Shown one piece after another: positions 6,500 to 12,942 of a stretch of DNA of 12,942 nt (position 1 is the stretch's first letter; each line of letters begins with the position of its first letter). The notes under the pieces were generated by a model that worked only from the letters and a program-made list of their open reading frames with translations, was not told the DNA's origin and made no database searches. This DNA comes from an uncultured Desulfobulbaceae bacterium (lineage in GTDB: Bacteria > Desulfobacterota > Desulfobulbia > Desulfobulbales > Desulfobulbaceae), in contig CALZIH010000039.1 of NCBI GenBank assembly GCA_945787305.1, positions 1 through 12,942 of the forward strand, written 5' to 3'. Both the position numbers and the translations under genes were made by a program.

Positions 6500-8401
6500 T
6501 TATTTGGCCTGGACCTGAAGAAATTCGATCTGATTTTCACCGGGTTTCATTTGCGGTTGCGCAACAATATCTATAACCGCCTGATGCTTGCCTTCCAGCT
6601 CACTGAGTTCTTTGCGTTTTTTATTGAGAAGATAGTTGGCCACTTCCAGCGGCAACCTGCACATCACCCGCTGCACTTTTTTTCGCAGAATCCCGGTCTG
6701 TATGCGACGCAGATAATACAGAGCCTGGGTTTCAACTGATCGCACAACCCCGCGCCCCTGGCAATGTTCACAGGTAAGATAACTCCCTTTTTCAATGGGT
6801 GCGCCCATTTTTTGTCGGGAAATCTGCATAAGGCCGAACCTTGATATTCTACTCATATCAACTTTGGCCTTATCTCGTTTCATGCTGAGCTTAACCTGTT
6901 TTTCCACCTCGCGGATATGCTTTTTATTACGCATATCTATAAAATCGACAACAACAAGGCCACCAAGATCGCGAAGCCGGAGCTGCCGGGCAAGCTCAAC
7001 TGCGGCCTCCATATTCGCCTGAAATATGGTCTCTTCAAAGTCTCCGTTTTTCGAGGTTCGACCAGAGTTGACATCGATGGCGACCAGGGCTTCTGTAGGG
7101 TCAATAACAATGGACCCCCCAGAAGGCAGAGGAACCTGTGGCTTATAAATCGATTCAATCTGCTCTTCAATATTATTCTGGTTAAAAATGGGCTTTGCAC
7201 CCCTGTGCAGCTTAACCTTTACCTGTCGCTGCTTAGCCGGTAACAGTTCTATGAACTGCTTTACCTGCTCCATCGACTCTGCAGTATCGACGATAATCTC
7301 GTCGATATCCTTTACAAAATGATCACGCAGAAAACGCACTACCGTCTCCTGTTCTTCATAGACAAGGGCAGGGACATCCATCGTCTGTCCACGCTTTTTG
7401 ATCTCATCCCAAAGTCGGAGCAGATAGCGTAAATCTTTCTGCAGTGCTGCCTTGGTGATTTCCGCACTGGCCGTTCTGATGATATATCCAATCCCTTCCG
7501 GGATGGTAAAACTGCTCATAATTTCGCGTAAGGTAGAGCGACGTTCCTCACCGACAATCTTTCTCGATATTCCCGCACTGTCACTGCCCGGCATCAGGAC
7601 CAGACAATGTCCAGGCAACGAAAGATAGGTTGTCATATTGGCTCCTTTATTGCCGGTCACCTCTTTGACAACCTGCACCAAGACTTCTTGTCCTTTTTTG
7701 ACCACATCCTCGATCTTCAGCTTTTTCCATTGATGCTGGCTGATTAACTTTCGATCACGCTCGTTGACATCTTCTCGAAAATACTCAGGATGTATCTCGT
7801 TGAAAGGGAGGAAACCATTACGCCCGGTCCCGATCTCTACAAATGCGGCCTGTAAATTTGCCTCTACAGCAACTATCCGCCCCTTGTAAATATTATTCTT
7901 GGTTCGCTCTCGAACCACCGTGGTCACATGAAAGGACTCCAGGCGACCTCCTTCAACCTGAGCTATACGGCATTCCTCAGGCTCTTCCGCATTAATCAGC
8001 AGCTTAACAACTCCCTTCTTTTCTAGGGATTTCTGCGGTACGCTCTGGCTTTCTTTCTTCTGAGGACCGGTAGCTGGAGAACGAGGCTGCTTCTTTTTTT
8101 GATCGCTTCTCCCACCTGACCGAGCTGATTTTACGGGCTTCTTTTTCCGGGCCGGCTCTTCGGCCCCAACAGTTTCACTCGCGACAGCTGGAGGTTCTAC
8201 AACCGCCGTCTCTTTCTTTTGTTTCTTTTCAACTTCATCAGAGCCTTGAACAGCCTCTTTTTTGGTGGGACCAGCTGTCTTTTTCTTTTCTTTTTTTCCC
8301 AGCAAATTGGACACGCCTTTCCACCAGGCACCGGTTGTGGCCTTTGTAACTTTTTGTTTTTTTTCCTTTTCAGGGGTTTCTGTCTTTTCTTTTTCAGTCA
8401 T
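6500..8401 (-). CDS. rng: ribonuclease E/G family endoribonuclease with lysine-rich N-terminal extension
   Basis: This 633-residue single-strand-specific endonuclease for rRNA/tRNA maturation and mRNA decay acts in the cytoplasm. The catalytic core (about 131-615) holds an S1 domain (about 165-250, NNIYKGRIVAVEANLQAAFVE at its start), the 5'-sensor/RNase H-like region, AIDVNSG with metal-binding D443, VVDFIDM (D486/D489), and the zinc-link pair C544/C547 in CEHCQGRG. The chain ends soon after the small domain, as in RNase G, with no C-terminal scaffold. Instead the first about 128 residues are a low-complexity Lys/Glu/Pro-rich arm containing one amphipathic island, GAWWKGVSNLLGKK (24-37). The start ATG at 8401 has TAGGA 6 bases upstream. 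The gene follows the radical SAM gene by 172 bp and precedes tRNA-Arg by 77 bp. E. coli rng versus rne naming is not resolvable, because the architecture differs from both. Confidence 0.93.
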   Translation of the reverse strand: MTEKEKTETPEKEKKQKVTKATTGAWWKGVSNLLGKKEKKKTAGPTKKEAVQGSDEVEKKQKKETAVVEPPAVASETVGAEEPARKKKPVKSARSGGRSDQKKKQPRSPATGPQKKESQSVPQKSLEKKGVVKLLINAEEPEECRIAQVEGGRLESFHVTTVVRERTKNNIYKGRIVAVEANLQAAFVEIGTGRNGFLPFNEIHPEYFREDVNERDRKLISQHQWKKLKIEDVVKKGQEVLVQVVKEVTGNKGANMTTYLSLPGHCLVLMPGSDSAGISRKIVGEERRSTLREIMSSFTIPEGIGYIIRTASAEITKAALQKDLRYLLRLWDEIKKRGQTMDVPALVYEEQETVVRFLRDHFVKDIDEIIVDTAESMEQVKQFIELLPAKQRQVKVKLHRGAKPIFNQNNIEEQIESIYKPQVPLPSGGSIVIDPTEALVAIDVNSGRTSKNGDFEETIFQANMEAAVELARQLRLRDLGGLVVVDFIDMRNKKHIREVEKQVKLSMKRDKAKVDMSRISRFGLMQISRQKMGAPIEKGSYLTCEHCQGRGVVRSVETQALYYLRRIQTGILRKKVQRVMCRLPLEVANYLLNKKRKELSELEGKHQAVIDIVAQPQMKPGENQIEFLQVQAK

Positions 8402-8479
8402 GCAAAATCCTAAGTGTAATTTTTCGATTCAGCACACATTGCATCTTGAACATTTCGATCAGTATGACTCAAGGTAAAC

Positions 8480-8494
8480 GTTTTCATTGAAAAC
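8480..8494. promoter_or_regulatory. inverted repeat in the leader region of the RNase E/G gene
   Basis: GTTTTC, ATT, GAAAAC is a perfect 6-bp dyad, 79-93 bases upstream of the RNase E/G start. Imperfect symmetry continues outward (GTA and TAC on either side). It could be an operator or an RNA hairpin in the 5' untranslated region, where enterobacterial rne is known to be autoregulated. Confidence 0.35.
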
Positions 8495-8573
8495 ATACTT
8501 TCGTTACGGTCAACAACAACTTTGGAATCAAGAGGATTCGACAAAAATGCCGTTGACCATCTGGCAACATTTT

Positions 8574-9584
8574 CTATTCTTCATGAAAGACATAATACAG
8601 CCTGTCTTCATGGGAACGAGTGTGTATTCTGCCTGACCGAACAAGTGGTGCAAGGTACTGCTCAACTTTTTCCGGATCTCCACAATGGAAGATCTTATTA
8701 ATGTCGGCAGCCGTACATGGCCGCCGCTTCAACATTTGAATTATCTCATCCAGAACTTCCGTTTGCTCCTGTCCTTTGCCCCCTGAAGCCCCCGTATCAT
8801 TCGTCGGCGCTCCCTGAGCCAGTAAATCAACGGGACAATCAGGGTTTCGCTTACGCAACAATGTTGCTATCTCCTGCAACCGATACTCAAGGACAGGCTG
8901 CGCATAGGCTAATAAAGGTGGCCGGGCCACGGTGTTCAGTTGAATCCTATCAACCCGAAGACGATCAAGGACATCCTGCAGGGCTTCGACATCAGCAGCA
9001 GAATCATTGATTCCTTGAGCAAACAGTATCTCCAGCCAGAGCTTCCCCTTATATTCATGTGAAAACTCCACCAGTCCATCGATTACCTTTGACAAATCAA
9101 TGCATGAGGCCGGCCGGTCAAGCTTCCTGAAGCTCTCTTCGCGGGCGGAATCAAGCGAAGGTATAACAACGTCGGCAAGAGCTAATTCCTGCCTGACCTG
9201 CTTATCGGTCAAGGTTGTGCCGTTTGTCAGCACCGCGACAGGTTTTCCCGTTTTGGCCTTAAGGTGGGCAAGAATTTCCCCAAAGCCCGAATGCAGGGTA
9301 GGCTCACCACTTGCCGTCACTGTGACAACATCAATTTCGGTCAACCTGTCGGCATCAGAAAAGTAGCGGTCAATCTCAGCTATAATATCCGCTGTCGGAA
9401 CGTATTCACTTCGCTCACAGGTCAAACGGGTAGTGGCAGCCACCTCGCAGTAGATGCAATTCAGATTACATATTTTCTCGGAAAGAAGATCGATACCGAG
9501 TGAACGGCCGAGCCGCCTGGAATTAACCGGGCCAAAGATGTGATTCATAAAGGTGAGCTGCCCACGATTTATCGCCCTCTGCAC
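8574..9584 (-). CDS. radical SAM protein of the TYW1-like (wyosine-domain, COG0731) group
   Basis: This is a 336-residue cytoplasmic radical SAM enzyme. The 4Fe-4S cluster motif CxxxCxxC is CNLNCIYC (C39, C43, C46), preceded by the group hallmark FGPVNSRRLGRSLGIDLL (17-34). SGEPT (92-96) takes the place of the GGE SAM-binding motif. The barrel runs to about 255 and ends with NTVARPP (217-223). The last about 60 residues (VLDEIIQMLKRRPCTAADI onward) look like a winged-helix domain. A Gly/Thr-rich linker lies at about 258-275. Bacterial members are widespread but their substrate is not established; tRNA modification is suggested by similarity to TYW1. The start is uncertain: GTG at 9584 has no ribosome binding site, and the ATG at 9548 (residue 13) fits the family N-terminus better, also without a clear site. 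It lies on the same strand as the RNase E/G gene and divergent from lptD. Confidence 0.88.
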   Translation of the reverse strand: MQRAINRGQLTFMNHIFGPVNSRRLGRSLGIDLLSEKICNLNCIYCEVAATTRLTCERSEYVPTADIIAEIDRYFSDADRLTEIDVVTVTASGEPTLHSGFGEILAHLKAKTGKPVAVLTNGTTLTDKQVRQELALADVVIPSLDSAREESFRKLDRPASCIDLSKVIDGLVEFSHEYKGKLWLEILFAQGINDSAADVEALQDVLDRLRVDRIQLNTVARPPLLAYAQPVLEYRLQEIATLLRKRNPDCPVDLLAQGAPTNDTGASGGKGQEQTEVLDEIIQMLKRRPCTAADINKIFHCGDPEKVEQYLAPLVRSGRIHTRSHEDRLYYVFHEE

Positions 9585-9704
9585 AAGGCCAAAATACGTG
9601 GTGTTTTGACAACAAACGGAAGTGTACTAGTTAACGATTTTTATTATATATCTAAAGATAATCCAATTTCAGTAACCATGCAAGTCTATTCTCTTCCTTT
9701 TTTC

Positions 9705-9733
9705 TTGACACAACCTACCGGTACGCGTACATT
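9705..9733 (+). promoter_or_regulatory. predicted sigma70-type promoter of lptD
   Basis: TTGACA (9705-9710) is a perfect -35. After exactly 17 bp comes TACATT (9728-9733), a 4/6 -10. It lies about 107 bp before the lptD start in the divergent intergenic region. Two overlapping perfect palindromes, TACCGGTA (9716-9723) and GTACGCGTAC (9721-9730), fill the spacer and touch the -10, where a repressor could block it. Confidence 0.6.
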
Positions 9734-9825
9734 TCTAGCGATTAGGCTTAGACTTTGACCGGCACCAACTGTCCCACCCCCTCGAACGCAAATACGTGTC
9801 CGGTACTTCACGTTAAATCTTCTAC

Positions 9826-9830
9826 AGGAG
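9826..9830 (+). promoter_or_regulatory. ribosome binding site deciding the lptD GTG start
   Basis: AGGAG lies 9 bases before GTG 9840. It supports this non-ATG start, which also supplies a complete signal peptide. Confidence 0.55.
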
Positions 9831-9839
9831 CAGGTCGAG

Positions 9840-12200
9840 GTGCGACATAACATCCAATCCACTCCACTTGTCACTGTTTTCCTTCTCTTTTTAGCAAATT
9901 GCCTCACACACCCTGTACCGGGTTACACCAGTTCCATTCAGGCAGAGGAGTGGCAGATAACAGCAGACAAAATCACCCATTACGAGAACCCAGCCAGTGT
10001 TATCGCCGAGGGCAATGTTCTGCTTGAAAAGATGGAAACTGTTACCCGGCAAGAACAAATTGCAAAGGACACGGACTGGGCATCTCTACTTGACGAAGAA
10101 ATACCCGGGAAAGTTGCCACCCAGAGCAAAGAACCGGTCATCGTTACCGAACAAAAATCCTTGACGACCATCAAGGCAGACTGGATTGCCTATGACGTTG
10201 ATCTCGGCAAGATTAAAGCCAGAGGCAACCTGCTGGTGGATATTGGGCCGGATCAACTGTCGGCTGATCAGGGTACGGTTGACCTGAACCAGGAAACCGG
10301 CACCTTTCAAAATGCCACGATCCTAAGGCAATACAAGGATATGCATCTTGAAGGCCGGATTATCGAAAAAACCGGCGACATGACCTACCATATAGAGGAC
10401 GGCTGGGTTATCACGTGTAAGGTTAAGGAAGGGGAAACACCGCCCTGGAGCTTTGCCGCCGCCGACGCAAAAATCACTGATAACGGCTATGCCTTTTTAA
10501 AACATGCAACCTTTCGCATTAAAGGTGTACCGGTATTGTATACCCCTGTAATGTTCCTGCCCGCTAAACGCACGAGACAAACAGGATTCCTCTTCCCGTC
10601 AGCTGGATATTCGGACCGCGATGGCTTTGACCTGACCACCCCGTTTTTTATCAACCTTTCCCCCAGCAGTGATATCACGCTGTACCCTCAATATCTCTCG
10701 GAAAGAGGATTTATGGGCGGGGCGGAATTTCGCTACACTGCCAGTCCGGAAGCCATGGGATTTTTCATGGCCAACTACCTCGACGACAACCTGAGCGACC
10801 CGAATGACCCCGACAATGACGATTATTATGCCGATGGTGACTACACGCACACCAATAATGATCGATACTGGTTTCGTGGCAAAGCCGACCAGGATTTCGG
10901 ACAGTGGACCTCACGGCTTGACCTGGACGTTGTCTCGGATCTTGACTACCTGACTGAATTTAACGGTGGCCTGACTGGATTTATTGAAACCCAGAACAGG
11001 TTTCTTGAGACCTTTGGCCGTGGCTTTCAAAACAAAACAGCGCTAGGTCGAGACAACAGCCTGAAGCTACTTCGTTCATGGGCCAACGGACAAGCTCTGC
11101 AGGTCAACTTCCTCGGCATTGATGATCTGCGAGAGGTCAAGGATGAAGACGATCCGCTGTGGAACCTGCCGGTGATCAACTATACCGGTCTGCTGCCCAT
11201 CTACGAAACGGGTATGGATTTTTCCTGGACAGCCAACTATACCAACTTCTGGCGGGAGAATGGCGTTCGGGCACAACGACTTGACCTGCCCGTTAAGCTG
11301 AGCGCCGGTATACCCCTGACACCCTATCTTGAAACCACCGTCGAGGCCGGAGTCCGTAATACAAGTTATTTCATTGATGATAATGGCGATATAGAATGGC
11401 AAGATTCCGACACGGAAAACCGTTTCCTGGTCGATCTCGGCGGCAAGGTCGGCACAACCATGATCCGTGACTTCGGAGTTAACCTGGGGGAGATCTATAG
11501 TTGGAACCATACGTTCAGACCGTATGTTGAATACCGTTATGTTTCCGATGTCAATCAGGATGATCTCCCGGAGTTCGATACCATTGACCGGGTAGGCGAA
11601 CAAAATGTTACCTATTATGGTCTGGACAATTTCTTTTCTCTGTTCGGCAGAAATAAAGGATCAGAATACGAACGTGAATACGGCTACATAAAGCTACGGC
11701 AAGGTTATGATTTCCGTACTGAAGAGAGTGACACCCCTCTTACACCGGTTGAGGTGAAAGCCGCTTACTACCCTCTACGGGATTTTCGAATTGTGTACCG
11801 TTCAGACGTAAGCGTCTACGGTGAAGGCGTTCTCAAAAACGTGCTTGAGGCCGACTACAGAAGCAGCCGTGGCGACGTGTTCTCCTTAGACTACTTTTCC
11901 AGTAAGGATATAATCGACCTCGACCAATGTGAAGACAATGAATGCTTAGATAATGATACGGAATCTATAAAAGCCGGCCTAAGGGTTTCCTTGTTGCATT
12001 ACCTCTTGGCTGCCTACGATATTGAACGGTCGCTTGAAGACAGTAAGACTGTACAAGAGAACTTCAGTTTGGTTTATCAGGCCGCCTGCTGGTCAGTCGA
12101 ACTTGCTTCTAACTACACACCAGGTGACCGTAAATATATGCTTACGTTTCGCCTGGCCAATATCGGCAACCCGTTTGGGGTAGACCTGCCAGGGTTCTAG
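9840..12200 (+). CDS. lptD: LPS-assembly outer-membrane protein LptD (OstA)
   Basis: This 786-residue protein, close to the E. coli length of 784, inserts lipopolysaccharide into the outer leaflet of the outer membrane together with LptE. The signal peptide is about 1-35 (hydrophobic LVTVFLLFLA, 10-19). The periplasmic OstA/LptA-like jellyroll starts at EEWQITADKI (36-45) and runs to about 225; it holds an extra about 45-residue acidic insert (64-108). Then comes the LptD signature RIKGVPVLYTPVMFLPAKRTRQTGF, read in two parts (226-240 and 241-250), and the barrel to 786. Cysteines after the leader are C193, C697, C702 and C750. C193 and C750 match the positions of the E. coli long-range disulfide that joins jellyroll to barrel. 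The start is GTG with AGGAG 9 bases upstream. It is the first gene of a likely operon: the next gene starts 16 bases after the TAG. Ten aspartates crowd 315-341. Confidence 0.93.
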   Translation: MRHNIQSTPLVTVFLLFLANCLTHPVPGYTSSIQAEEWQITADKITHYENPASVIAEGNVLLEKMETVTRQEQIAKDTDWASLLDEEIPGKVATQSKEPVIVTEQKSLTTIKADWIAYDVDLGKIKARGNLLVDIGPDQLSADQGTVDLNQETGTFQNATILRQYKDMHLEGRIIEKTGDMTYHIEDGWVITCKVKEGETPPWSFAAADAKITDNGYAFLKHATFRIKGVPVLYTPVMFLPAKRTRQTGFLFPSAGYSDRDGFDLTTPFFINLSPSSDITLYPQYLSERGFMGGAEFRYTASPEAMGFFMANYLDDNLSDPNDPDNDDYYADGDYTHTNNDRYWFRGKADQDFGQWTSRLDLDVVSDLDYLTEFNGGLTGFIETQNRFLETFGRGFQNKTALGRDNSLKLLRSWANGQALQVNFLGIDDLREVKDEDDPLWNLPVINYTGLLPIYETGMDFSWTANYTNFWRENGVRAQRLDLPVKLSAGIPLTPYLETTVEAGVRNTSYFIDDNGDIEWQDSDTENRFLVDLGGKVGTTMIRDFGVNLGEIYSWNHTFRPYVEYRYVSDVNQDDLPEFDTIDRVGEQNVTYYGLDNFFSLFGRNKGSEYEREYGYIKLRQGYDFRTEESDTPLTPVEVKAAYYPLRDFRIVYRSDVSVYGEGVLKNVLEADYRSSRGDVFSLDYFSSKDIIDLDQCEDNECLDNDTESIKAGLRVSLLHYLLAAYDIERSLEDSKTVQENFSLVYQAACWSVELASNYTPGDRKYMLTFRLANIGNPFGVDLPGF

Positions 12201-12216
12201 AAAAGGCATAACATCC

Positions 12217-12942
12217 ATGGCGATTTTAGACATTTTCAACGGTGATGCTGATGGCATCTGCGCCCTGCACCAGCTTCGCCTCAACGACCCCAGACCCGAT
12301 GCTCGACTGATCACCGGGGTAAAGCGTGATATAAATCTTCTGAACAGGGTGATCGATGTCTCGGACAGCATTCTAACCGTCCTCGACATCTCCATGGACA
12401 AAAATCGTAACGATTTACTTGCCCTACTCGGCCAGGGTAACAGAATTTTCTATGCGGATCATCACTTCAGCGGCGATATACCTCCTTCCCCGGCCCTGGA
12501 TGCCCATATAGATCCTGCCCCAGAGACCTGCACTTCGCTGATCATAGATCAGCTCCTTGACGGCAAGTACCGAAGCTGGGCCGTGGTAGGCGCCTTTGGC
12601 GATAATCTTGACGAGGTTGCCATGGCCGCGGCCCAACCGTTACAGTTGAGTAAGGATGCATTGGCATGCCTGAAGGAAACAGGCATTCTCCTCAACTACA
12701 ACGGCTACGGAGCAACGTTGGATGACCTCTTTTTCCCTCCGGACAAACTATTCAGTCAAGTACAGCAATTTAAAGATCCGCTGATATTCCATAAAGAATC
12801 ACCTGTTCTCCGTACCCTTCGCCAAGGGTACAATGCAGATATGGACCTGGCGAACAGCTACGCTCCTATCCATGAAGACGCGGCAGGCCGTGTTTTTCAA
12901 TTCCCCGGTGAATCGTGGTCGCGCCGGGTTGCCGGGCAAGCC
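12217..12942 (+). CDS. DHH-superfamily phosphoesterase (3' truncated by window)
   Basis: The frame is open from ATG 12217 to the last base, giving 242 residues with no stop. DHH metal-binding motifs are in order: FNGDADG (7-13, D10/D12), VLDIS (55-59, D57), ADHH (80-83) and GAFGDN (125-130, D129). These ligands define manganese-dependent phosphoesterases such as RecJ, NrnA oligoribonuclease and pyrophosphatases. The chain looks like a stand-alone cytoplasmic DHH protein found in several proteobacterial genomes without known substrate. No DHHA1 domain can be judged because the end is missing. AAGG lies 10 bases upstream of the start. The gene follows lptD by 16 bp with no terminator between, so co-transcription is likely. 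Whether it acts on short RNA, nucleotides such as pApA, or something else cannot be told from the visible part. Confidence 0.88.
   Translation, partial: MAILDIFNGDADGICALHQLRLNDPRPDARLITGVKRDINLLNRVIDVSDSILTVLDISMDKNRNDLLALLGQGNRIFYADHHFSGDIPPSPALDAHIDPAPETCTSLIIDQLLDGKYRSWAVVGAFGDNLDEVAMAAAQPLQLSKDALACLKETGILLNYNGYGATLDDLFFPPDKLFSQVQQFKDPLIFHKESPVLRTLRQGYNADMDLANSYAPIHEDAAGRVFQFPGESWSRRVAGQA

Noticed and set aside
9606..9634. TTGACA upstream of the lptD promoter as a second promoter
   Set aside because: No acceptable -10 at 16-18 bp spacing (the best is AGTTAA).
11076..11603. 175-codon minus-strand open frame
   Set aside because: Lies wholly inside lptD, antisense, without a plausible start or domain.
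1..12942. CRISPR array, insertion sequence, prophage or defence system
   Set aside because: No spaced repeat array, transposase, terminal inverted repeats, phage genes or defence domains were seen.

Overview
The window looks like ordinary chromosomal DNA of a Gram-negative, probably anaerobic bacterium, most likely Desulfobacterota (Desulfobulbales-like). That placement rests on my memory of protein styles: an RNase E/G with a lysine-rich N-terminal extension, an SLC13-RCK permease, an lptD-DHH gene pair and a TYW1-like radical SAM protein. LptD and a Ser+2 lipoprotein show that there is an outer membrane. I see no phage genes, transposase, integrase, CRISPR array, toxin-antitoxin pair or defence cassette.

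Layout. The left edge (1-822, +) is the C-terminal part of an HD-GYP-type cyclic-di-GMP phosphodiesterase whose start lies outside. Next come a small minus-strand lipoprotein gene (1070-1336) and a minus-strand SLC13-family anion permease carrying four RCK_C/TrkA-C domains (1593-3953). A 1.24-kb stretch (3954-5191) has no convincing gene. It holds a near-exact copy of a 23-bp direct repeat also found at 1485-1507, a GC-rich hairpin with a T-tract, and a tidy three-arm ACCTAT inverted-repeat cluster. A REC-GGDEF diguanylate cyclase follows (5192-6193, +). It converges on a minus-strand tRNA-Arg(ACG), and a strong bidirectional terminator separates the two.

The RNase E/G gene (6500-8401, -) lies directly upstream of the tRNA gene, and a radical SAM gene (8574-9584, -) lies upstream of RNase E/G. 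From a divergent intergenic region with a good sigma70-like promoter, lptD (9840-12200, +) reads rightward. After 16 bp it is followed by a DHH-superfamily phosphoesterase gene that runs off the right edge (12217-12942).

How the genes relate. One cyclic-di-GMP synthase and one probable hydrolase are present, but about 4.4 kb apart and not in one operon. The RNase E/G-tRNA adjacency may allow the enzyme to act on its own read-through transcript. lptD-DHH looks like a real two-gene operon. The other genes appear to be independent units.

I did not find a convincing new multi-gene system. The observations most worth a second look are the N-terminal rather than C-terminal extension of RNase E/G, the doubled RCK module in the permease, the repeats in the gene-poor stretch, and the unusual cysteine and aspartate-rich features of LptD.
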